NCBI GenBank assembly: GCA_021613375.1
Contig: CM038703.1
Span: 17,978,694 to 18,042,693 of the forward strand
From: Megaleporinus macrocephalus
Lineage: Eukaryota; Chordata; Actinopteri; Characiformes; Anostomidae
Length of the DNA: 64,000 bases
Direction of reading: 5' to 3'
Part shown: positions 1 to 57,259 of the stretch, in pieces
Layout: every line of letters starts with the position of its first letter
How positions within the stretch are numbered: the stretch's first letter is position 1
Made by a program: the position numbers and the translations under genes
Notes under the pieces: generated by a model
Databases searched by the model: none
What the model was told of the DNA's origin: nothing
Seen by the model: the letters and a program-made list of their open reading frames with translations, nothing else

Positions 1-283
1 ACACATGGCTTACTTAAAAAAAAATTACAGCTATTAATAGTAAAGACTGCTTATTCCTTGTGTTACTTCACAGAGTGGAATCAGAGCCTGTACAGCCATA
101 AAATAAAATAAACACTTTAAAATAACTATGTCTCTTTAAATCAAGGACCAGGTTTGGACCTAAAGTCGGTGTAACTACTATAATATTGAGATTGGAATTT
201 GGCTCTTCTAATCAGACTTAGTGTGTTAGCACTGCCAACGAGAGTTGAATCGGGTTGAACTGTGTTTCTGGTTTGAACGCATG

Positions 284-45299
<45,016 letters not shown>

Positions 45300-45300
45300 T

Positions 45301-45321
45301 TTATCCCTTCATAAAAGTCAT
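45301..45321 (-). promoter_or_regulatory. Short upstream ORF abutting the myo15a start
   Basis: Upstream of the myo15a ATG the minus strand reads ATG, five more codons including an internal ATG, and TAA; one A separates this stop from the main ATG. The main start has GATAAAATGC context, weak at -3 and +4. An AG acceptor-like site (cttgatctag) lies just upstream near 45336, so these bases may be the 5' UTR part of the exon. Whether the uORF is transcribed depends on the unmapped first exon. Confidence 0.4.
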
Positions 45322-48300
45322 GCCTGTCTGTGCCACTAGATCAAGAATGACAGTAAACACATTACTGTCACACATTAGCAAAATATTTCACTTGGAGTGC
45401 AGGTCCACAAAAGAAGTGCAAAAATGAATTTGTCCATCATCTCGCACAAGAAAAGGTGCCGTTTTTCTTACCTAGTGCTTTTCTCTTGACAACCATTCCA
45501 AATAAGAAGAATATCCCCTTCAAGAAAAGTCTTTTAGGACTTTACCTTACATTGCTCTATTCTTCAAATCAGAAAGGTCCAACAGATTCTCTCCCTTGGC
45601 TTCTAAGTTGATTTTGGCAAAAGATTTCCCACAGACAAGAGACTCTACGTCAGGTATCCATGAATGTCAGCATCCCTTTTGTCATGTGCTGCAGTCCTTT
45701 GCCCTTTGTCTCAGCGAAAACGCTCCAGTTACATATTTGTTCTCAGTGAGTCAAAGAAACTGTCCTCGCAAAAGTCTGGAAGCATGTGTCCGAAAGCATG
45801 TGAGAGCTCCCTGTTATAGTTGCAAAGGGAACCTTAAATGTATCGACTACGCTGACTTAGAGTAACCTTATCTCTTTGGCTCATTCCTGTATAAATTATG
45901 CACGTTGGCTGAGCTGTTACTAAACTGTCTGAGAAACATTTCCAAAGAGCAGAAAAAATGTCTGTAGGAAACTAAAGAGGGACGCGACGGCCAGTAAAGC
46001 AGGTGAGTCAAAAAAGTTGACATTGATATATGTTTGACATGTAGTTACACATAGAATCATGGTGTCTTTTTGTGTTTTCCCCTTGTTTGAGGTTTGTATT
46101 ACCACACTGATATTTTAGAATATTACAAAAGACATTAAATACTGACTGTGAATTAAGCAGTCTTTGTGCTGTAGAGTAGTTAGAACCAAGCTACATCTGA
46201 TAATGTATTAGAAAAATATCAGCAAATTTGTGTAAAATATATTCAAACTGACACCAGGATAAATGTATCATTAATATATGCACTTCAACATATGGTTTGC
46301 TTAAAAATATTATGAATGTAACTTTTTTGAGCAATATTGTTAGAAAAAGTGTGTATTTTATCCAAGTTTATATATTTTTTTAAATGTAAGCATTTATTGT
46401 TGTCACACTAGAAAGGTTACTTTTTTGGATGTTCAGTTGTGGGATTTAAGTTAATTCATTGATGAACTGGTTAATATTCCAAGAGTTCATGACACTGGCT
46501 CTTATCAATTCTTAATGGGTTGTATTCATTTTACCAAGAAACAATGAAATATTAATTGGAAAAGTTCTAAATATATCTACCGTAAAGTCATTCTTTGTTC
46601 AAATTATTCAGAAAATGTGCTGATTTTTAAAAGGATAACAATAAACATCAACTGACAGTACTAGAAGGACAATAACAATCATTGCTATGTACATGAATGT
46701 TTCAATATCAAATATCAAATGCACCAATTATTTATTATTATCTATTATTATTAACAACAACCACTATATGTAGTTAATCCTATAAAAGCAGGTATAATAT
46801 GAAAGATGTACAATAAGTTTATATAGGCCTATAAACAAGTACAGAAACTCTGTAGACTTGGGAAGATTCTGAGTGAGATGTTTAGTGGATTTGGATTACT
46901 TTAACTGTGCATCAGTTCAGACACTGATGCTTGTGTTTTTTTTTTTTTAGCAGGGATGTGGAAGTTCAAATTTGTCAGTAGCAACAAAGACCAAAGCTGC
47001 CAACAAAGCTAACATGCATGACATACACTGCTCAGATCATTCAAACGTTCTGATAAAAAAAAAACATCTACAGTCATATAAAGCTCTCCTGATCCAACAG
47101 TGTTGTGCACAGCAAACCCTAAATGAACTTAGCTTAAATCCAGACCTTGCTATTCACCCAGGCCAACTGCTGTGTAGAGTTTCAGTCAAGTGACACGGGG
47201 GAGCTCCGTCTACAATTTCAAAGTGCCCACATAACAGTGAGGACGTGTGCTTTTAAAAAAAGGAAATGTTTGTACTAGGCAGTCTTGTAATACATAATGT
47301 AAACCTTACCATGTAGTGTTTCATATCAATTCCCTTAATGAATCACGTTTTTGAGAAGAATAAGAGATGAAGTATGACACAAAACATGTTTTAATTTCTG
47401 TAACTTCTGTCATTTCTGTAAATATGGTATTGAACATAATATAGCATTGACATTTCATGTATGTGTATAACCCACCTCCAACCACTCCAAGGTCTATATG
47501 TGTTTTGGAACAAACAACTTCTTCACTCATTCACAGATGAATGTGTAATATTTGCTGAATACTAATAGAATAATATTATTATGGTTGGTCCATGCTTTAA
47601 TGTGTTAATTATGTGATATGAAAAGATCTCTTGTATTATTCATATTATGAAGGGCTTTATGTGTTCATACCTGATGCTGTGGATTGTGCTGATTTAAAAT
47701 GTTGGCATCATTGTAACTTCCATCTATATACACTGGAAATGCCATTAAGTGTTTATATTAGCCTGGATCATTTTGATTCCCACCCTTAAAGATACAATCA
47801 AACTTTGTTTTGGCTTTTTTGTATATATGTTTGTTTTTTCTGTCTCTCCCAATTTCTAAATTTTTTATTGTAAAGGGTTTTAAAGGCTTTGATGTCATCA
47901 GAGGTTTAATCCTAAATTTGTGCAGAGGGCATTATACAAAATATCACACTATCATGAACATCATTATTTCATCAAGAACACTAGCCAACGATCTCTTTCA
48001 TTATAAATGAGCATAAGCAGGCCTGTTTAATTGTCATTAGTAAAACGTGAAATAAAGTTTATGGTAGCTGAAGGTTTATTATAATTATTATAGAATTTTT
48101 TAAGTATGTTGTTTTGTCTATTTCAATGTATTAAATATCAGAAAAATAAAATATCATAATGCATATTGTGTATCTTGAAAATCTACTGAAATATTGTGAT
48201 ATCATACTTTTACTAGTTTTTAAATCTTTTAAGAGCTTTTCAATTCAGAGATAATAATGTATAACTGTATAAATGTGTAAATGCAATTTAGCCAATTTTA

Positions 48301-51300
48301 CAGTGTTTTGTAACAACAACACCAAAAAAATCCTGAAATTAAAACATGAAAATCATGGAGCAAAGCTTTGATATGAATCTAGTCCAGCTGTTACTAAGGG
48401 CTTACCTTTAGACGATCATCAATACGTAATTGCATCTTAAATTAATCTCTCTCTGAGAACTCCACAGAGCACGGTTACAGCTCCTGCTAATGAACTAGGC
48501 CTATGTGATGCTGTGTAATAGTACGTGGAGGAATATTCACAGAAAGTAGGTCCCGGCATTGTCCACCCACAACATGTTGTCTAGGAAAATATATTAGACC
48601 ATTACTCCTTCTTTGTTAGTAAATGAGATGATTCATTGTGTGGGTCAGAAACCCCTCAGCCTACACAATTACATTCATCTTCCCAGACTGCAGGAGTATA
48701 CAAAGCCTGAGTAAAGCTTTCATACAGAACCTGGGCATTATGATGCTGGCTTCTTTATTGAAAACAATTCATTTACCAAAACCAGAGTGTCATATTATGC
48801 TTCTAAGTAGTTACAGGCAAACAGGGCACCTATTATTCGAGACTAATGGGTTTAGATTGGGTTTCTAAACTAACAAATGATTCCCACCCCTTTTTTATCT
48901 GGTCATTTTATCTGCATCTACCTACAAGCCACCACGTAATTAGTTCCATTGTTGGTTAATGGTTGGCTGGAGGACATATGACTATCTGTAGCTAATTATC
49001 TTACATCATTCTGACTGAAACTGATTTACCAGTCTAAACGTCACCACACAGAGCTCACAAATAACGTCTTAGTCAAGGTCTTCTGGATGTTACACTCACA
49101 AGAGGATCAAACTACAGGTGGTTTAAAAGGTATGAGACACTATTCAGTTGTCCCTGTGAGACAAAAAAGCCTTCTACAAAGATTCTCCAGATTGTCAAAT
49201 AATGTTAATTAGGCAATAATAGGTAAGAATGAAAAACACCTCTAATTTAGGCATCAGTCTAAATAAGTGTGATTTTAACACACAGTGGCCCCAGAAAATA
49301 TGTTGCTTTTTTAAAAGTTTAAATTAGAGGATGACAAAAAAAGTTGAAAAATGAAAATGATGAGGAAAACACATTTATGACTGCACATCTTAATGAAGGA
49401 ATAAAGTTGGAGTAACTAACAAATGAAAACAAACTAAAATTAATTGTTCATATAGCAACTTTTTATTTAGATTTTCTAATATTGTAGTTCAAATAACTTA
49501 ATACATTCATATATGTTGGATGTTTTATAAAAAAGTGTTCAAGATTCAGTGTGATGGTATTGTTTCCTTCTTAAACTAGTTCTAGCTTAAGCTGAACAGT
49601 ATTACTTAAAGTAAGAGATGGTTGTCAAACGCATGAAATAGTCTTGAAGCCTGTGAGGAGTATCAGGTTGCCTCAGCACATTTAAAATGGGTTCTAATGT
49701 TTTTAGCTAAAACATCTGTTGATTCAGTGCTGGAGCTGCCTGAGCTTTCCGTATCTGTGAATTCATCTGATAGACAGCGTGAATGTTTAGACAATTTAAA
49801 CATTTAAACTGAATTTTTTTAGTTTAACCAAATCATAGCAATTTAGCTTCTTGAGTAAAAGTCACAGGTTTCCTATTGGCTCTTGGTGCTGTGTATTTGC
49901 ATATTGGGTGTGTCCTTCCACCTTACATAACATAACCTCTGTGTTTTCCTCAGCTTCCCTTGTTTTAGGAATTCATCTAATCCCAATTGGTGCTGCTTGA
50001 AAATTAGTGTTAAGCAAGCTGAGTTGCTAAGTTTCAACCTGCTCACTGTATATACTGTGGCTATTTTTGCTCAGTGGGTTGAACTGTCAGCACTTGGCAA
50101 GATGGTCAAGAATATTATTATTAATTAATTTAAATGAAATAATACATTGTTGTCAATGTGTATCATCAAATATATGTAAGGCAGTATGAATATGTTATTG
50201 CTATAACCTAGTTTAGCATAAGAGTGAGGTTGAAGTAATTAAGAGAGTAATTAAGAAAGTAATTAAAATGACTATCTCTCAATTGACAGTACCTCAGTAC
50301 AACTAGTATGTCAGAAATACTTAATCCTTTTAACATCAAAATTAAATTCTAGTTAGTATGTTTTAATAAATGTACTTAAATCTATACAACAACAAGCATG
50401 TGTTTTGTATAGCGTGGAAAACCAAATTTCCCACACTTTTTGAATTAACAATAAAGTAATATGTAAACACAGTTAAAGATTTAACATACAGTCCATCTAT
50501 AGAAACTATGCTGCAAAAACATCTTGTTTTTAATTCATCTGAACAGTGAGGTCACAGGAATTCATTTACATGTATCCTCATATCCATCCTCCTAAAGCTT
50601 AGCTTCATCCAATCATACTGAATCCCAAGGAATGCTTCTTTTTTTCTGAATGAGGCTCAATACAGGACAGCCAATCTGAATATAACTCATTTAGATAATT
50701 CAGATTTAGATCAGTCTTAAAGGCAGAGTAACAAAAAATAGCTGGTTTCATTCTAAGGATAAAGAGAGGTTGAATTAAATCATGTAATATGAATTGTGCC
50801 CATGTTTGGTACATAAAACCACCCTATATTAAAAGTTAAGCTCAAGGGGAAAAATAAAATACATAATAAAACAGTTTAAATGTCCCTTAAACTGTTTTGT
50901 TATGTATTTTATTTTTTTCACAGTAGACTGTAGTGCCTGGAGAAGAATTCCAACCAGATTGCACTAAGAGTACTACAAAGCACAGGAGAGGAAACAGCAA
51001 TGCCTGGAGCTGTTTTTCTTGTAATGGGGTTGGTGAGCGTTTTGAAAGGACTTTTGTAGAAATACTTCGGTACATAATGCCTCTAGGTTTAATATGTTGT
51101 TTTCCTAATACAATGAACGTATACATATTCCAATACATATTTCAGCATGTCACATATATCCAAATACTTTTGGGCCACTGCTGATTGCTTCTGTCAGCAA
51201 ACCTTTCATTAAACTATGAAGCTTGCCTTTAGTGCATGAACATCTGTTTTGCAGCAGGTGGCAGCACAGCCCTGTAAAACGCAGTACCGCACAGGCTATG

Positions 51301-51858
51301 ACTGCAGTGGGATCTCAGCAATGTACCACACAGTAGTACTTAGTTACACAAGGGCAAAGATTTGCTTTTGAAATTGTTGGGGGATTATGAATCTTTTTTT
51401 GTTTTTGTTGTTTTCTTTTTGCTCTGTGATAAAGGGATAAAGGATTAATATACTACAGTACATATAATATTCTATGTGTTATTAAACTATTTTGAATAAC
51501 AATTCATCATTTCATTCATTAATTATATAATGTTAAACTAATGAGTGACAAAGAAGGTGTTTACTTCAGTCAAAGTGCACGTGTAACAGGTCTCATACAT
51601 CAACACTAGTAGTAAAAGTAGATGGAGCTGCACAATCTCCACAAAAGTCAAAATCACAGAAAAAATCTCTATTAATGTATCAATGAAAGTAGACATATTT
51701 TCATCCATATAGTGTTGCCACTTTCAAACCAATAAGCAGCAAGTTTACATCTAAAGACTTCTTAACGTTACTTCAGCCATAGTGCAACGGAAACAGGTCT
51801 TAAGCTGCATTTACACTGTTCTGTCGCATCAATGGACGTGAACGCACTCCCCCTCTTC
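45322..51858. other. Intergenic region upstream of myo15a
   Basis: AT-rich. It must hold the myo15a promoter and probably a non-coding first exon, but neither can be placed. The only clear structure is the hairpin at 50850-50916. A 73-codon plus-strand frame at 46972-47193 has no recognised similarity. No convincing gene. Confidence 0.7.
50850..50916. repeat. Hairpin with a 30-bp stem and 7-nt loop
   Basis: aaaaataaaatacataataa continuing to aacagtttaa pairs with ttaaactgttttgttatgta continuing to ttttattttt, with loop atgtccc. About one mismatch. Intergenic; no gene attached. Confidence 0.8.
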
Positions 51859-51873
51859 AGCTGACCGCATGTT

Positions 51874-52230
51874 AACTGTGATGTTAAAACAACCGAACAC
51901 CTCTTTGTTTCTTGCTCTCATACGCAGCTGTTCTGGAAACAGTTCATGGAATGGTTAAACAACAAAACCAATACATTTACTGAAATAGATTATAATACTA
52001 CTGTTTCTGGTGTAATATTAGAAAATCCAAAACTGGACCTGTTGGTTAATATATTGCTTATTTTGGCCAAATTTAGTCCAAAAGTCTACATTTTTAAAAA
52101 CCCTCCCATCTTTACATGCTACTATAATGAAATTCAACTGTATACCAAGTCCCTAAAATTGATGAAATCCAAAATAGCTAAAGATCTACACAAACTACTG
52201 ATAAATAACCCCACTAATAAAGTAACATAA
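51874..52230 (+). pseudogene. L1-like ORF2 C-terminal fragment
   Basis: Open from the very 5' boundary of the insertion to a TAA at 52228-52230 (118 codons). It begins C-D-V-K-T-T-E-H-L-F-V-S-C followed by T-Q-L-F-W-K-Q-F, matching the C-x(n)-H-x4-C plus F-W end typical of L1 ORF2, then the low-complexity K/I/L/N-rich tail. The ATG at 51946 is internal, not a true start. It lacks the reverse transcriptase and endonuclease and so cannot act alone. Confidence 0.75.
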
Positions 52231-52478
52231 TTTGTATATATTTTATTGTATTATTACTATATATTTGTTGTCCTACATGTTTTTTTTGTTTGTTTTTTTC
52301 GTATAGACAGTTTGATATTGAATGCTTGCTCTGAAAGATTGTTTCTACAGTTTATTTCTGATTTATGAGTCAGTGTTCTATTGCTGTAGAAGGTGTCTTA
52401 GGGCACATTGCTGTCTCATGACTTTATAATGGTAATGCCTTACAGTGTTGTACATTTTAAGTTTAAAAAAAAAAAAAA
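51874..52478 (+). mobile_element. 5'-truncated L1-clade non-LTR retrotransposon insertion with TSD and poly(A)
   Basis: Flanked by a 15-bp target-site duplication, agctgaccgcatgtt (51859-51873) and agctggccgcatgtt (52479-52493), differing at one base. The 3' end is an A15 run (52465-52479). The 5' end is truncated inside ORF2. These are the three hallmarks of target-primed reverse transcription. The nearly identical TSD suggests a fairly recent insertion. Confidence 0.85.
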
Positions 52479-52493
52479 AGCTGGCCGCATGTT

Positions 52494-55400
52494 CCCTGCG
52501 TCGTCCAATGGAATAAGGTATGAGCGTTTCTAGGGGTGACGGGGCAGCGGTGATTAATGCTCGTGTTCAACATCGGCTTTTTCACTTTTTCATACCATAT
52601 TTACATCATTTTTATATACTTGAATCAGATGTAAATATAAAACGGTGTTTTAATTTAGTTCCTAATATGGAACGAATATTTCATACGTTGAGGACACTCG
52701 CATGACCACCCGCCCTCTTCTAAAAGCTAATGCTTTGCGCTACAGCCTAGCGTTGCCATTAACGTTATTATAATGGACTCATTTTATTAGTGAACTTGAC
52801 TTCAAGTGACTTAAATGTTTCTTTGAACCCATATGAACACCCATGTGTCTCTCACGTTGTGTCCGAGTCTTGAACAGTGAGTCTTATATGACTGGAGAGT
52901 TTTTCCTTCCAGGTTTGGCGCTGCTAACGCTCCAAACGTAGCTACTGAGTCTCACATGGAGTAGGGAAAGACACAGCCAATCACACTGAACATATGTGTT
53001 ACAGGGAGGTAGGACTCGAGTAGAGAACCCGATTTAACCCTTTCTCCACCTCTGGGTTAATGAGACGTTGACAGATCGGGTTTTTGGACGGGATCAAATC
53101 ATTGGTGGGAACAATTAAATAATCGCTGGATATAGGTGGGAATACGACACTTCCTTCCATGCTAATTGCATAAGATGTCTTTATTATCAAGTGACACATT
53201 TAATCTGTTGTACAAACTGTATAAACTAAAGTTAAAATGCACCAATAGCACTTTATAAAACATAATAATTAAAATAGTTTTTAAATAATCTGTTTTCATT
53301 TTTTTTTTTTTTCTATGCTGTACAATTCTTCATCTGTCAATGTAAAGCTTATATTGAGTGGGACACACATACATATATAGAGAGATATTCTCTATTATCA
53401 TACATGTAAAAAGGAGAGCTTGATTACAAACATATTTTAATGTATTCTAATGTAAATTTCTAAATTGTTATTTGTAAGTCGCTGCTGTTACTAGGCCCTC
53501 TTTTTGTCATAAATATATTTATTTATATTTAAATGTGTTAAATATGTTTTTATTTGTTTAATTTTATTTATTTGATTAGGTTACCGAAGCTCATTTTAAC
53601 ACATGCACTACAATACAAAAATACAGATGCCTTCCTATAATACAACATTAAATTAATCAAGTATATATATAGTTTTTTTCTGTGAATACAGTACACACAG
53701 GTCAGCGCTGGCTGTATTTCATATGTTGGTATGTGATTATAAAGATGTTCAATTAAAAACATGCAATCTCTCTTACATTTACAGTATAAACACTGAATAT
53801 TACAGGTTCCCAGAAATATTTAGTAGAACATGTTATATAACAAAACATGTCCAGGTTATGTGTCTTGTTTTATCGCTAAGTAACCAGTTCAACCTGAATC
53901 TCTGTGCTGCCTGTGCCATTTAGAACACCAAGGGTTTATCTATTGGTGGTCAGGTGACTGTGCCGAACTATTCAAAATAAACAATGTAAATAATAAATGC
54001 CACTAAATAAAAGTCATGTGCTGCCTGATAAAGTTTTTAATAATACCTGAAAGATAAAGAGCAAGTATGGACTGGCCTTATCATGCCTCGAGATGCCTCC
54101 TTTCTGATCAGTCTTGACCCAGCTAAGCAGTTTAATAGAGTTGAGAATGAAAATGCATTCAAATGTAATGGATTTGTAAATCCTGATATTACCTGTGACC
54201 AAAATCTCTGTGACAGATTTATCTTTAAAATATAATACATATTTTCATACCTATGTAGATGTATTAATTATTAATGATGTAAATGTGTTTTAGACTTTTT
54301 GTTAAGTTATAGCTTTTGAAAAATATTGTTTTATATAAAAAATGTTGAAAATTGGTTACATGACTGTCTGTTAAGGAGGGACTGTATACTGACTGTATAC
54401 TGACTCTTAGAGCTTAGCCTTACATTTATCATCCTTTTAAGCCCAGCAAAACACATGGCATGAGATGTGTATGAAGAATGACCCACATACTCCTCTAGCC
54501 ACCATGTGAAAGGTTACTGCAAGATCAAAGAATGGCTTACCTGCAACCTAGCAAATTACCATACAATGATATTGAAAACTATTCACATTAATTTCAAGTT
54601 TTTCTGCTTTAGGTACATTGTCAGACATTATGTTGAGCACTTAGCAGCCATATTTGATGTTCAAGACTAAATATATTTAGTATATGTCAAGATCCACTCT
54701 GCAGGTTATACATGTTTGAAATAAACCAGCTTTAAATATTTTGAATGTGCTAAAGCATTTGTTCGCCTAAAATTGAAATGCCTTGTTTAAACTGTTTTAC
54801 TGCTGTAGCATTTAGCAAAAGCTACAGAGGCCTAGCTACAGCTCACACCCACATAGACCACCATATGGCTTCAGCGTCAGGTATCATGATCCAAGCCAGC
54901 AGTATGGCTCTGTTACAGCAACAAGCCTCCTTACCTTTACTGCATGCTCACGCAAAGACCTCTCAGAGTGGATGCTCCTCAAGTAATTCCAAAACAAAGT
55001 CTCTCCATGTTGCCCATCATTCAGAGACTGTACCTATACAGAGACTGTAAGCTATATTCACAGAATCTCATGAGGCCTGAAGTGGGACGGCTTAGAGAGT
55101 TTTGATAATTCCCCATGCCACACTTGTCCGCTGTGTAGTACAGCCCGAGTGCCTCAGCATGTATATTTAATGATCTCTATTATACTAGTTTTGGCGGATG
55201 AATGGAAGCAGCAGCTCTGGGTTTCAGATGAATTGGGGAAGGCAACAGTTGGCATCTTGCAAGTGTAAAGAAGGAGAGGTTATTAGAGCACTGAGGTGTG
55301 TCTGTCTGTGACCACCTCTCCATCATAAACCACAACTAAGATCACTGTATAAACACAGCTTAGCAGGCTGTAACATGAAAGCTCTGCAGGCAAAGAAGGG

Positions 55401-57253
55401 ATAACAGGAGAAGAAACCAGACAACCCACAACACAACAAAAATATTCCTGACTGAATTAATGAATGGTACCAGCATTGGCAAGGAAGCGAATCTGTGTGC
55501 TTGGAAAGGTTTAGTGACCTGTTCAAGAACTGCTGGCAAGAAGGATGGAATTAATTTGGAGTAGTTGTCTTTTTGTTTACTTATTTAACTGTGCTTAAAA
55601 TGCATTAAGCAATTTCAGGATCAATATCTCATTTCTAACAAGTTGACCATGCCTTAAATGATTAACAAGCTTGGAATTAGCAAGTAGATGTAACAAATGT
55701 AGTTAACTAGCATCCATGCTAAAGGCATGAGGACATTGGACACTTCAGAGGTGTACCTAAATTTGCTTTGTTTAAATGAATAATTTATTTTCAATCAATA
55801 ATTTGAGTAACAGGACACCCATTAAACATGCCCACACCGGATCAGTGAGGGCCCAATGTGGACAAACACATCAGGCCTACGTGTTTATCCAACACTGGGC
55901 CATTGGGGATTCGTTATTGGCCCATTGCAGGCAGCCCACATTGTGCCAGTGGCTTCATTAGCATCGGCCAACTGTGGGCAGCTCACATCGGGCCACTGAA
56001 GATTTTCTCATCAGTGCAGCACTGGCCTTATAGCAATGAGCCACTGGAACTGCAACAGATTGGCCTACTCTAGGCCCTCGGTGGGTATTGCACTAATCTG
56101 GTCCAAAATGTCTGGATTTGAATGCACTGAACTCAGAGCCTTGTTTTACAAAGACTATAGCTCCACCCAAAACCAGTTTATAGTACCTTCAGCGATCAAT
56201 GCCGTTTAAATAAATGAAAAAAAAAAATCTTTCAATTCTTCCAATTTTCCAGCAAGACTGCCACGTTACAGGTATCTCATAGAGGGAGAATATTAGCAAA
56301 GTATTAGTATTAAGTGAATGTTGTGGGAAACAACTAATATCTATTTTTTCTGAATGTATAATAGATATTAAGTATTTCAAGGTACATAGCTTTCATTAAT
56401 GTTTAAGTTTAAGTAACAGTTAGATTTCACCTTTACTGTAAATGCATAGATGTAATGTCACAAATTTAAAGACCTTAATTTCCTTTTCTCAAGTGATCTG
56501 TCAAAACAACAGTAATGCCTAAACGTGTAGGGCATGCATAATTAAGAAATGCTCAAGAAAAAAAAGCACCCTGCTTCAAACTTGAGGCAGATTAGTTATG
56601 CTTCTAGCTCTTTTTACAATGCTTTTTTTTTTTTTAGATAAACACTTTTGTTCTAACATCAGAGTGACTATTTGATGTTCCCTAACAATCTATTAAAAAC
56701 TAGATTAACATACCTGTCAAAAGATGTACCATCAAACACAGATCTGTCAACGTCTCAAGTGTTAAAGCCTTCTTGTCGAGGTAGCCTCAATGAATGACTT
56801 AAATAAAATGTGCCATCATTCATTTTATTGACAATACAAGAGACAATAAGGTTGAACTCTGATCTCTCTGAGACTATGACAGTACTCCTTGTTCAAAAAT
56901 CCTTTAGAGATTTGGAGATCTTATTGCTTTCAATGTAAACATGTCTCTGTGGAGAAGTAGTGATCAACCAGATACATGGCCAGATCCATTTAAACTAATT
57001 AATTTCAACTGAAGTAGCTATATCCTTTTTCATAGCTGTGGAAAGGTTAACTTGAGCGTGTGTCCACACCATTTCATAGGGGCTCTGAACACCCACAAAA
57101 TAACTCAAATCCACTTTTGTTTTTTTGGCAAAGTATTGGGTAACGTTGCGGTTTAATGACATCTGGGTTAAGTAAATGCATACTTCAAAATTTGAAACAG
57201 TTCTGAATAGGATAAAAGGTCCTGTGTAATTGTACAACGTTTAAAGTCATCAT
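52494..57253. other. Intergenic region between the L1 insertion and drg2
   Basis: AT-rich, with the tandem array at 55838-56085 and the probable drg2 3' UTR at its right end (about 56820-57254). No other gene or RNA recognised. Confidence 0.7.
55838..56085. repeat. Degenerate tandem array, unit about 47 bp
   Basis: About four to five diverged units, each opening with gggccaytg- or gtgccagtgg-like sequence and carrying ggc..ccacat (examples at 55900, 55946, 55993 and 56041). GC-rich against its surroundings. Small open frames over it are by-products. Confidence 0.65.
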
Positions 57254-57259
57254 TTTATT
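57254..57259 (-). terminator. Poly(A) signal overlapping the drg2 stop codon
   Basis: The last codons read AAG AAA TAA AATG, so a canonical AATAAA overlaps the stop. Another AATAAA on the minus strand lies at 56824-56829, about 430 nt further down, and is a more usual position for the mature 3' end. Which one is used cannot be told from sequence. Confidence 0.4.

Noticed and set aside
46972..47193. 73-codon plus-strand frame after a T-rich tract and AG
   Set aside because: No recognisable similarity, no partner exon, no promoter; looks like chance.
49860..49990. ATTGG plus octamer-like atttgcat cluster as a promoter
   Set aside because: No adjacent coding exon or RNA gene; such motifs are expected by chance in AT-rich DNA.
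54778..55050. 90-codon plus-strand frame
   Set aside because: Composition His/Ser/Gln-rich without domain or conserved motif; isolated in intergenic DNA.
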